Source of the DNA: Elusimicrobia bacterium CG1_02_56_21 | GTDB lineage: Bacteria; Elusimicrobiota; Elusimicrobia; Elusimicrobiales; UBA9959 | Reading direction: 5' to 3' | Assembly (NCBI GenBank): GCA_001871115.1 | Contig: MNUR01000032.1 | Location: forward strand, 16,511-80,510 | DNA: 64,000 bases | Shown here: positions 24,949-32,441 of the stretch, piece after piece | Layout of the letters: every line of letters begins with the position of its first letter | Position numbering within the stretch: position 1 is the stretch's first letter | Made by a program: the position numbers and the translations under genes | Notes under the pieces: generated by a model | What the model saw: the letters and a program-made list of their open reading frames with translations, nothing else | Told to the model about the DNA's origin: nothing | The model's database searches: none

Positions 24949-26211
24949 TTACAACTTTAAACTGAATTGCAAATAAAGCCAGTCAGCATTGTCATGAACA
25001 CCGGTGTCTTTAATATATTCTCCGGTAAAGAACCGGGCATAGCCGCCTTCCAGGCCGGCCCCCCCGCCCAGGTCGGCCTTTGCCGTCAGGGAAACTTCCT
25101 GGCCTACATAGTCTCCTGCCGTACCGGCGGCGTTAGTGCGCAGTTTCTTGCCGGAGGAACTGTACCAGGAATCTTTTACCTCCGCCAGCCAGAAGTAATT
25201 GGTCATAGCTCTCAACTTAAAACTCTTCGCGGGCTTAGCGGAAACTTCCAAAGCGAACTCCTTCATGTTCTGCCAGCGGAAGAAGTCCATCAGGCCATAT
25301 GGGTCATGCGTGCTCTGGAAAAGCGGAATAAAAGTATTATTTACCGAATCCGCGGAATTTTTGTCTCCGCTCGCGTAATTGTAGACCGCGGCCAGCCTGG
25401 GGCTCCAGGCGCCCTTGAATTCCCGGCTCAGGTCCAGGTGGAAAGCGCTGGCATAGACGCTTTTTCGGGAGCTTTTACCGAACTGGTAAGGCAGCTCCAG
25501 GTCGCAGACTACCGCGCCGGGCAGCCTGAACTCTCCGTGAAACCCGACAGTCCTCCTGTTCAGGGTGGACATATTGGAACTGTCGGAATTTGACAGGAAA
25601 TATCCTTCCAAAAGAAGAGCTTCCTTGCTTTTACGGTAACTTACATAGGTTCCGGCAAGGATCTCGTGCCGGTTAGGGTCATTCCAACCGTCCTCGTCAT
25701 AAGAAACCCGGGAACCGTAGAAAGCGGCCGCGGAAAGACCGCCGGACTTATACTTAAGCAGCGCCGCATCCAGGTGGTTTATCCTGTTGCTCCAGGTTGC
25801 GGCCCAAAGCAGACGGCCCTGACCGTATTTAAGTTCCTGCCTGCCGGCCTTGAGTTCAAGGGGCAAACTGAAAACTTTTTTCACTGCGGCATAAGCCTGA
25901 TGCAGGTCGGCATCGTCCGACTGTGCAGGACGAGGCATATTCTTATAAGCGACCCGCAGGTCCATTCCCTCAGCGAACAACTCAAGCTTGCCTGGCAATT
26001 CGGCTTTAGCGTTCAGCTTTAACCGCTGGTAAATGACCCCGCCATGGTCGCCGCTCCCGTCATTGAAGTCAAAATTGTTCTTATTCTCTACGCGCACCCG
26101 CTCATCAGCTCCGAAGCCAAGCTTCCACCCGGCCCAGGAGGGCTCTTCCGCCCCTGCTTTAACCGCCGGAAATTGGATAAATACAAGTAGCGCAAATATT
26201 AAATATTTCAC
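24949..26211 (-). CDS. Outer-membrane porin of the alginate-export family
   Basis: Predicted 16-18 stranded beta-barrel of 420 residues. The signal peptide is KYLIFALLVFIQFPAVKAGA. Alginate-export (AlgE-like) family signatures are GRQELKYGQGRLLWA (about 120) and THDPYGLMDFFRWQN (about 303). It ends with the barrel-closing pattern WLYLQFSLKL, a terminal aromatic/hydrophobic strand. The GTG at 26211 is preferred to the ATG at 26223, because GGAGG lies 5 nt before it and it gives a clean signal peptide. The location at the head of the tup/moa genes suggests oxyanion passage; the family name does not imply alginate here. Confidence 0.8.
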   Translation of the reverse strand: MKYLIFALLVFIQFPAVKAGAEEPSWAGWKLGFGADERVRVENKNNFDFNDGSGDHGGVIYQRLKLNAKAELPGKLELFAEGMDLRVAYKNMPRPAQSDDADLHQAYAAVKKVFSLPLELKAGRQELKYGQGRLLWAATWSNRINHLDAALLKYKSGGLSAAAFYGSRVSYDEDGWNDPNRHEILAGTYVSYRKSKEALLLEGYFLSNSDSSNMSTLNRRTVGFHGEFRLPGAVVCDLELPYQFGKSSRKSVYASAFHLDLSREFKGAWSPRLAAVYNYASGDKNSADSVNNTFIPLFQSTHDPYGLMDFFRWQNMKEFALEVSAKPAKSFKLRAMTNYFWLAEVKDSWYSSSGKKLRTNAAGTAGDYVGQEVSLTAKADLGGGAGLEGGYARFFTGEYIKDTGVHDNADWLYLQFSLKL

Positions 26212-26283
26212 AACTGCCTCCATGACTTAAGCAATACCGACCGTTAAATGATATAAAATACCAGTTTATTAGTATAATTCATA

Positions 26284-26306
26284 ATATTCATAGTTAGTAT
26301 GAATAT
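26284..26306. promoter_or_regulatory. LysR-type operator between porin and lysR genes
   Basis: A perfect 23-bp palindrome, ATATTCATA-N5-TATGAATAT, which contains the T-N11-A spacing of LysR boxes. A TATAAT (26304-26309) overlaps its right arm on the lysR side and another TATAAT is at 26273-26278. It can control both divergent genes. Confidence 0.7.
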
Positions 26307-26344
26307 AATATTATTAAAATATACAGACAACCATAGAGGGGAAC

Positions 26345-27244
26345 ATGAGCCTGGACCTTTACCAGCTTAAGACTTTTTTTACGGTAGCGCGGACGCTCAA
26401 CTTCACCGAGGCGGCCAAAAGGCTGCATATCACCCAATCCGCGGTAAGCCACGCGGTGAAAAAACTGGAGAGCCGTGCGGGCGCGGAGCTATTCAGCAGG
26501 GGCGGCGGCAAATTCTCGCTCTCCGAGGCCGGCCGAACCCTTTACCGGGCCTGTGAAACCGTTTTTTCCGAACTGGAGAAAGCGGAGGAGTCGATAGCCG
26601 GAGAGAAAAAGTCCGGTTCCATACGCCTGGGGGCCACTGTAGAGTTCGGAACCACGCTGTTGGTCAAATACCTGAAAGGATTTATAGAGAAAAACCCGGG
26701 AATACACATAGACTTCCTGTTCAAGCATGAGCTGCTCAGGCCGCTGCTGAACGACGAGCTTGATATCATTATAGACTGCAAAGACCACAAAGCGGAAGGA
26801 ATAGTAAAAAAACCGCTGTTCCGGGAGGAATACGCCGTAATAGCGTCAGGAGAGTTCATCCGGAAGAATAAAATAGAAACCCCTTCCGGCCTTTCCGCCT
26901 GCAATGTTCTGTCGATGGATAAAGGTGGGTTGTGGTGGGGGAATTTTTTAAACGCGCTGCCTGCCGGCAAGAGACCTGAACTCAAATTCATTACCCAGAT
27001 CAACCATGTACGGGGAATAATCAACGCGGCTATAGAATCGCTGGGCGCGGGCTTTGTGCCGAAATACTGCGTCCTTAAGGAACTCAAAGCCGGGACGCTT
27101 AAAAATGTTTTCCCGCGCCTGGAGCTGCTGGAAGACCACTTCTCCGTTTACCAGAAGAGCAAGAGGTCTGGTTTGGAAAGGCACCGCCGCCTTATAGACT
27201 ACCTGGCAAACATAAAATCCGCTCATTTAATCCGACCGGAATAG
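26345..27244 (+). CDS. LysR-family transcriptional regulator
   Basis: A 299-residue regulator. The winged helix-turn-helix is LNFTEAAKRLHITQSAVSHAVKKLE (residues 18-42, core AAKRLHITQSAVSHAVKKLE). The effector domain follows from about residue 90 (GSIRLGATVEFGTTLLVKYL). It has a good purine-rich ribosome site. It is divergent from the porin gene across a palindromic operator and 85 bp upstream of the P5C dehydrogenase-like gene, so either could be its target. The effector cannot be inferred. Confidence 0.93.
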   Translation: MSLDLYQLKTFFTVARTLNFTEAAKRLHITQSAVSHAVKKLESRAGAELFSRGGGKFSLSEAGRTLYRACETVFSELEKAEESIAGEKKSGSIRLGATVEFGTTLLVKYLKGFIEKNPGIHIDFLFKHELLRPLLNDELDIIIDCKDHKAEGIVKKPLFREEYAVIASGEFIRKNKIETPSGLSACNVLSMDKGGLWWGNFLNALPAGKRPELKFITQINHVRGIINAAIESLGAGFVPKYCVLKELKAGTLKNVFPRLELLEDHFSVYQKSKRSGLERHRRLIDYLANIKSAHLIRPE

Positions 27245-27329
27245 GATGAACCGGGCAAAACCGGGCGCGCGGCATATTTGATAATATTGTGATAAGCGGA
27301 TTCATTGATTAGTGACAGGGGAGACTACC

Positions 27330-28964
27330 ATGGACACGGATTTACGCATACCCAGGCCGGAGAACGAAGCGGCGCTGAACTACGCCCCGGGCAGCCGGGA
27401 GCGCGGGGAACTTATCGCCAAACTGACTGAATTAAAAAGCCAGACATTCGATATCCCGCTCATAATAGGCGGGAAAGAACTGCGCACCGGTAAAACCTCT
27501 GACATTATTATCCCCCACGACAATAAGAAAAACCTGGGCAAATTTTACAAAGCCGGCGCTCCCGAAGCGCAGCTGGCCATAGACGCCTCCAACGCGGCCA
27601 AGGCGAGCTGGGAGCGCACCCCCTGGCGGGAACGGGCGGCAATATTCCGGAAGGCGGCTAAACTGCTGACAGGGCCCTGGCGCTCTACGCTGGTGGCCGC
27701 CACCATGCTCGGCCAGTCGAAGAACGTGCAGCAGTCCGAGGCGGACGCTGTCTGTGAACTGGCCGACCATTTCCGCTTTAACGCCTACTACCTCGAGCGG
27801 CTCCAGACCCAGCAGCCCCCCTCCACAGCCGGGGAGAAGAACTCCCTGGAATACAGGGCCCTCGAGGGATTCATCTTCGCCCTGACGCCTTTTAATTTTA
27901 CCAGCATAGCCGGAAACCTGCCCTCCGCCCCCGCTTTAATGGGCAATACTGTCCTCTGGAAGCCGGCTTCCGCGGCAGTGCTTTCCGCGTATTATCTTAT
28001 GAAGCTCTGGCAGGAAGCGGGCCTGCCTGACGGGGTTATCAATATGCTCCCCGGGCCGGTCGGCGAGATAGGAACCCACTCTATCGACAGCCCCGACTTT
28101 GCCGGCCTGCATTTTTCCGGCTCCACTCCTGTCTTCAACGGCTTCTGGACAGCTGTCTCCCGCAACCTTTATAAATACAAATGCTACCCCCGCCTGGTAG
28201 GCGAAACCGGCGGTAAAGGTTTCATCTTCGCCCATACCTCCTGCGAGCCGGAAGCGCTGAAAACCGCAATCATCAGGGGCGCCTACGAATTTCAGGGGCA
28301 GAAGCGGGCTTCCGCCTCCCGGGCTTACATACCGCGCACTCTATGGGACAGGATAAAAGACGACCTTGTGGCGCAGATAGACGATATAAAGATGGGCTCC
28401 AGCGAGGATTTTTCCTGCTTTATGAACGCCGTAATAGACAAGGCTGCCTATGATAGAATAAAAGGCCATATCAGCCTGGCGAAAAAAGCTGCCGACGCAA
28501 CCATGCTTTCCGGGGGCCGCTGCGACGAAACACAGGGATATTTCATAAGGCCCACGCTCATACAGACCTCGGACCCGCTTTTTAAAACGATGCAGGAGGA
28601 GATTCTCGGCCCTGTGATGACCGTCTTCGTCTACGAAGACGATAAGTACGCGGAGACGCTTAAAATCTGTGACGACACTTCGCCCTACGGTCTTACCGGT
28701 TCTGTTTTTGCACTGGACAAGAGCGCGGTCAGCGAGGCCTCCGCAGTACTGGTCAACGCCGCAGGCAACTTTTACATAAACGACAAACCCACCGGGGCTG
28801 TCATAAACCGCCAGCCTTTCGGCGGCCACAGGGCCTCCGGCACGAACGACAAGGTAGGCTGGCCGGACAATTTGCTGCGCTGGACCTCGGTCAGGGCGGT
28901 AAAAGAGAACCTGGCCCCGCCCACCAGCTATAAGTACCCGTTCATGGAAGAAAAGAAGCCTTAA
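27330..28964 (+). CDS. P5C dehydrogenase-like aldehyde dehydrogenase, catalytic Cys replaced
   Basis: Family of L-glutamate gamma-semialdehyde (1-pyrroline-5-carboxylate) dehydrogenase, 544 residues, closest to the human ALDH4 type. ALDH landmarks are TPFNFTSIAGNLPSAP, GNTVLWKPA, HFSGSTPVF and the base Glu in GETGGKG. The catalytic cysteine normally found in GQKCSA is an arginine here: YEFQGQKRASASRAYIP (codons at about 28299-28349). The C-terminal NRQPFGGHRASGTNDK flap is intact. Start ATG 27330 has CAGGGGAG 7 nt upstream; the GTG at 27312 is rejected. No proline dehydrogenase is nearby. Dehydrogenase activity is doubtful. Confidence 0.85.
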   Translation: MDTDLRIPRPENEAALNYAPGSRERGELIAKLTELKSQTFDIPLIIGGKELRTGKTSDIIIPHDNKKNLGKFYKAGAPEAQLAIDASNAAKASWERTPWRERAAIFRKAAKLLTGPWRSTLVAATMLGQSKNVQQSEADAVCELADHFRFNAYYLERLQTQQPPSTAGEKNSLEYRALEGFIFALTPFNFTSIAGNLPSAPALMGNTVLWKPASAAVLSAYYLMKLWQEAGLPDGVINMLPGPVGEIGTHSIDSPDFAGLHFSGSTPVFNGFWTAVSRNLYKYKCYPRLVGETGGKGFIFAHTSCEPEALKTAIIRGAYEFQGQKRASASRAYIPRTLWDRIKDDLVAQIDDIKMGSSEDFSCFMNAVIDKAAYDRIKGHISLAKKAADATMLSGGRCDETQGYFIRPTLIQTSDPLFKTMQEEILGPVMTVFVYEDDKYAETLKICDDTSPYGLTGSVFALDKSAVSEASAVLVNAAGNFYINDKPTGAVINRQPFGGHRASGTNDKVGWPDNLLRWTSVRAVKENLAPPTSYKYPFMEEKKP

Positions 28965-28980
28965 ATACCAGCTTCCATAA

Positions 28981-29012
28981 AAAAGACCGGAGGAGCACCC
29001 TCCGGTCTTTTT
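28981..29012 (+). terminator. Terminator after the P5CDH-like gene
   Basis: AAAGACCGGAG / CTCCGGTCTTT stem with a 7-nt loop and a T tract, 17 bp after the stop codon. Confidence 0.85.
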
Positions 29013-29072
29013 ATTTCCAGACCGACCGCACTTGTCTTAAGCAGCCGGCACGGTACCGGACCTGAATAGAAC

Positions 29073-29110
29073 AAAAAAAAGAGCCCGGCTTTAAAGCCGG
29101 GCCCTTTTCA
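29073..29110 (-). terminator. Terminator after the trypsin-like protease gene
   Basis: On the minus strand GGGCCCGGCTTT / AAAGCCGGGCTC forms a tight stem followed by eight T residues, 14 bp beyond the protease stop. Confidence 0.85.
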
Positions 29111-29123
29111 AAGCGCTGGGCGC

Positions 29124-29975
29124 TCACTTAACCTTGCTGTTTATCCACGGAAGGCCCACGCTGACCTTCGAGTAAACTCCGTACTTATTGGGGCGGGCGC
29201 AGCCGATGCCCCAGCTTACAATGCCCACGAGCTTCCTGGAGGAGCCGTAGCCCATCATCAGAGGGCCGCCGCTGTCTCCCTGGCAGGAATCTTTGCCGCC
29301 TTCCTTGAAGCCGGCGCAGACCATGCTGTCGGTAACGTCGGGATAGGCGAGCAGGCAGTCTTCTTTGCTGACAAAAGGCACGGTGACCTTCATCAGGTTC
29401 TGGGCCAGGCTGCCGCTCTCGCTGGTGGTTCCCCAGCCGGCGGTTACGAAGTCGGTGCCGGCGCTTATTTCGGAGGAATTAAGGTTTATAGGCGAGAATT
29501 TAGACTCGCCTTCGAGGCGGACCAGGGCGAAATCATTCTCCATGGTATTGGTGTTCCAGTCGGGATGGATCATCGTCTCAGCGACGGTGAATTTCTCCAC
29601 GCCTACGGTGTCGGACTGGTTATGCAGGCCTATCGTCACACCCTTGAGATAACCGCCCTCGATGCAGTGAGCGGCAGTCAGCACCCAGTTTTTAGCTATC
29701 AGGGAGCCGCCGCAGAAATGGCTGCCCCAGGAGCTTCTGAGAGAAACGATGAAGGGGAACTCGCCTTTTGTCGCCTCTACGCCGCCAACTATCTTCTCGG
29801 CGGCGAAGCGCTCGAAAGGATTTTCCGCCGCGGGCACGAGTGCTGGGCGGGCAGGGATTTCTATTGAAGTAATCGCGGGCAGCAGGCTGCTGCCGGTGTT
29901 ATCAAAACTTACGTTCGCCGCATTGGCCGGGACCATGGATACTGCCATGACCAGCGCCGCTATCATCTTTATCAT
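29124..29975 (-). CDS. Secreted trypsin-like serine protease (S1A)
   Basis: A 283-residue preproenzyme. Signal peptide (to about residue 20), propeptide, then the activation site EKIVGGVEATKGEFPF (Ile after Lys, about residue 62). The catalytic triad is complete: His in LTAAHC, Asp in NDFALVRL, Ser in CQGDSGGP. Asp189 is present in KDSCQGD, giving trypsin specificity for Lys/Arg. Six cysteines fit the 42-58, 168-182 and 191-220 disulfides. It has its own AAGGAG ribosome site and terminator. Such animal-like S1A trypsins are scattered in bacteria and often extracellular. Confidence 0.94.
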   Translation of the reverse strand: MIKMIAALVMAVSMVPANAANVSFDNTGSSLLPAITSIEIPARPALVPAAENPFERFAAEKIVGGVEATKGEFPFIVSLRSSWGSHFCGGSLIAKNWVLTAAHCIEGGYLKGVTIGLHNQSDTVGVEKFTVAETMIHPDWNTNTMENDFALVRLEGESKFSPINLNSSEISAGTDFVTAGWGTTSESGSLAQNLMKVTVPFVSKEDCLLAYPDVTDSMVCAGFKEGGKDSCQGDSGGPLMMGYGSSRKLVGIVSWGIGCARPNKYGVYSKVSVGLPWINSKVK

Positions 29976-30120
29976 GCTAGACTCCTTGTCTATATACCGA
30001 AGCGTTAAACTACCTAAACGAATTGTGCAATATCAATTGAGCAATGTCAACTATAAATTTTCCCTTTGGACCTATCCGGCCCCGGGTCCTACTGCCTATG
30101 CGGGCTACCTCGTCGTGAGA

Positions 30121-30182
30121 TTTAAAAAAAGCGGCCCGGCTGCCGGTTCTATAAACCGGCCAAAGCGCGGGAACCGGGCTGT
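30121..30182 (-). terminator. Possible branched terminator after the permease gene
   Basis: On the minus strand AGCCCGG pairs with CCGGGCC and encloses an inner CCGGTT-TATAG-AACCGG hairpin, ending in a run of seven T. It lies in the 283-bp spacer between the protease and permease genes; the rest of that spacer is AT-rich and should hold the protease promoter. Confidence 0.55.
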
Positions 30183-30258
30183 AAGCAGGCAAGTACCGTT
30201 TTAAACCGGCGGGAAAAGACAAAAAAGCTGAATGGCGGGGTTAGAGGAAATACAGCGG

Positions 30259-31161
30259 TCAGACCAGGCTGAACAGCAAGCCGGCGGAGAAAGCGAAGGC
30301 TATCCACCACGCGGAATAGACCATCAGGCCGCGGCGGCCTATTAGCTTTTGCGACATTATAAGCGTGGGGATGCAGGTCCCGACCGAACCCAGCAGAAAA
30401 GCGAAGGTCGGACCCGGGCCGAGGCCGAGTTTCAGCAATGAAAGAGCCAGGGGGATCTCCTCTCCCTCGCAGACATAGAGGGGAACTCCAAGGAATACGG
30501 CGGCAATATAAGCCAGCGGCCCGGAGGAACCTATATGCCTCGTAATAACCCCGGGCGGCAGCAGGACGGTGAGAAGGCTGGCGATGGCCATACCCAGCAC
30601 AAAATATTTGCCCAGGTCCTTAAGTATATCTATGAACACCGGCCAGAATTTTTTAGGCCCGTCTTCAGCGCCGCTACCGGAACAGCCGCAGCCGGAACAG
30701 CACTTCCTCTCCGGCTCCGGGGCCGGAATATCCAGAAAACCCGGCCTGGAGCGCTCCAGCCAGAGGAAAATGGCTCCTATCATCAGGCCGCCAAAGAAAG
30801 CAGCCAGAGCCCGGGCAGCCGCGAATTTCCAGCCCAGCACGGCGAAGGTCAGGATCAGGGTCTGCGGACTGACCAGCGGAGAGGCCAGCAGGAAGCTTGT
30901 GACCGTGCCCAGGTCCGCGCCTTTCCGGCGCAGCCCGTCGGCCATAGGCATAGTGGCGCAGGAACAGCCGGGTATCACCATACCCAGCAAAGAGGCTTTG
31001 GCCATGGAAAGCCAGCCGCCCCTTAAATGCTTCAGCGCGAACTCCGGCTTGAGGAAAACGTCCAGGGCGGCGCCGAAAAGAGCCCCTCCCAGGAAATACG
31101 GGAGCACCATCCAGGTGAGGCTAAGGAATTCTTTAATAAAAGAGTGAATGTATCCCATCAT
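30259..31161 (-). CDS. SO_0444/YraQ-type membrane permease with metal-binding cysteines
   Basis: About 300 residues with roughly eight hydrophobic helices, of the DUF318 (PF03773) permease family linked to efflux of copper, zinc or arsenicals. The first duplicated half carries PGCSCATMPMADGLRRKG. A cytoplasmic loop contains the cysteine cluster CCSGCGC followed by SGSG. The second half has VPLYVCEGEEIPLA and LLGSVGTCIPTLIM. The start is taken at ATG 31161, because the longer ATG at 31200 falls inside the upstream terminator. Single-gene unit; the transported metal is not known. Confidence 0.8.
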   Translation of the reverse strand: MMGYIHSFIKEFLSLTWMVLPYFLGGALFGAALDVFLKPEFALKHLRGGWLSMAKASLLGMVIPGCSCATMPMADGLRRKGADLGTVTSFLLASPLVSPQTLILTFAVLGWKFAAARALAAFFGGLMIGAIFLWLERSRPGFLDIPAPEPERKCCSGCGCSGSGAEDGPKKFWPVFIDILKDLGKYFVLGMAIASLLTVLLPPGVITRHIGSSGPLAYIAAVFLGVPLYVCEGEEIPLALSLLKLGLGPGPTFAFLLGSVGTCIPTLIMSQKLIGRRGLMVYSAWWIAFAFSAGLLFSLV

Positions 31162-31182
31162 ATATCCCGGCGGCTTTGACAA

Positions 31183-31213
31183 GAAAAAGGCCGGAGGCAT
31201 ACCCCCGGCCTTA
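31183..31213 (-). terminator. Terminator after the ornithine decarboxylase gene
   Basis: On the minus strand AAGGCCGGGGG, loop, CCTCCGGCCTTTTT. It is 18 bp past the decarboxylase stop and excludes the ATG at 31200 as the permease start. Confidence 0.85.
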
Positions 31214-31230
31214 GTCAGCCCGTCCGCGCG

Positions 31231-32400
31231 CTACTTTTTTTTAGCGGAAGCGGGCTTTTTCAGGTTCGCATGCACCACCTTCGCGGGCGGAAAGCCGTTG
31301 AAGCTAGTGGAGGAAGCGTGGCTGTAAGCACCCATATTCTCGCTATAGAGCAGCTCTCCCAGCTTAAGGTCGGAAGGCAGGTTCTCCGACATAGAGATCA
31401 CGTCCAGCGCGTCGCAGGTGGGCCCGAATACGCCGCAGATCTCCTCGCGGCCCTTGCGGAAAGACTTCATATGGCAGTGCTGGTGGTCGAAGATGATGCC
31501 GGAATAGGTATGATAAGCCCCGTCGTCTACATAATAGCAGGTTTTGCCGTCTCTTACCGCTTTTCCGTTGATCTTTACCACCGAAGTTCCGGCGGTGGCT
31601 ATCATAAACCGGCCCGGCTCGGCCAATATCTCTATATGCGGGGGGAAAAGCCTGTTTATTTCGGCGTTTATCTTTTTGGCCAGAACCTGGAAAGGCTTGA
31701 CCGAAGCGTCATAGGGGGCGGGGAAGCCTCCGCCGATGTCCAGCAAATTCATCCGGGTGTGGCCGCGCTCTTTAGCTTCTTTGAAAATATCGGAGGCCCG
31801 GCTGATCGCCTGCACGAAGTTCTCGAAGTTGGTAGTCTGGCTGCCAACGTGGAAGCTCAGGCCTTCTACCCCGAGGCCGAGCTTCTCGGCGGCAAGAATC
31901 AGGTCCACGGCCTCGCCGGCGGCCGCTCCGAATTTGGAGGAGAGCTCCACCACGGCGCCGGTATTAGCCACCCTGATGCGCAGCACAAGGCCCGCGTGAG
32001 GGGCGTATTTCTTTATCTTATGCACTTCCTCTATATTGTCGTAAGTGACCAGCGGCCTGTAAGGGTCCAGCTGCTTAAGCGTCTCATTTGGCTTGATCGG
32101 GTTGGCGTAGATGATCTTGTCCCAGATCCAGTCCAGCCTTTTCTTGTCAGGCATATTCTTTATGTTCTCATGCACGATAAGAAACTCGGGCATGGAGGCC
32201 ACGTCGAAGCTGGCGCCGGCGTCGAACAGCGTCTTGACGATCTCCGGAAGGGGCTCGGCCTTGACCGCGTAATAAGCCTGCACCCGCGGCAGGTACTTCT
32301 TGAACTGCGCGTAGTTGCGCCGTATTTCCTCGTGGTCTACCACGAAGAGAGGCGTGCCGTGCTTTACCGCCAGAGCCTGCAGCTGTTTTTTTGAGATCAC
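31231..32400 (-). CDS. Ornithine/lysine decarboxylase, alanine-racemase fold (type III)
   Basis: PLP enzyme of 389 residues that makes putrescine (or cadaverine). The PLP lysine lies in YYAVKAEPLPEIV (about residue 47). Other signatures are LSFHVGSQTTN, LDIGGGFPAPYD, LAEPGRFM and the dimer-interface cysteine segment FGPTCDALDVI, which marks eukaryote-like ODC rather than diaminopimelate decarboxylase. It follows homospermidine synthase by 41 bp, so the product putrescine probably feeds that enzyme. Specificity between ornithine and lysine cannot be settled by eye. A lysine-rich tail ends the protein. Confidence 0.9.
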   Translation of the reverse strand: MISKKQLQALAVKHGTPLFVVDHEEIRRNYAQFKKYLPRVQAYYAVKAEPLPEIVKTLFDAGASFDVASMPEFLIVHENIKNMPDKKRLDWIWDKIIYANPIKPNETLKQLDPYRPLVTYDNIEEVHKIKKYAPHAGLVLRIRVANTGAVVELSSKFGAAAGEAVDLILAAEKLGLGVEGLSFHVGSQTTNFENFVQAISRASDIFKEAKERGHTRMNLLDIGGGFPAPYDASVKPFQVLAKKINAEINRLFPPHIEILAEPGRFMIATAGTSVVKINGKAVRDGKTCYYVDDGAYHTYSGIIFDHQHCHMKSFRKGREEICGVFGPTCDALDVISMSENLPSDLKLGELLYSENMGAYSHASSTSFNGFPPAKVVHANLKKPASAKKK

Positions 32401-32441
32401 TATTTTTGTCCTCCAATATGCCTGTCGGTCAATACGGCGGG

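Noticed and set aside
31162..31200. Longer start for the permease at 31200
   Set aside because: The ATG sits inside the terminator hairpin of the preceding gene and adds a non-conserved segment.
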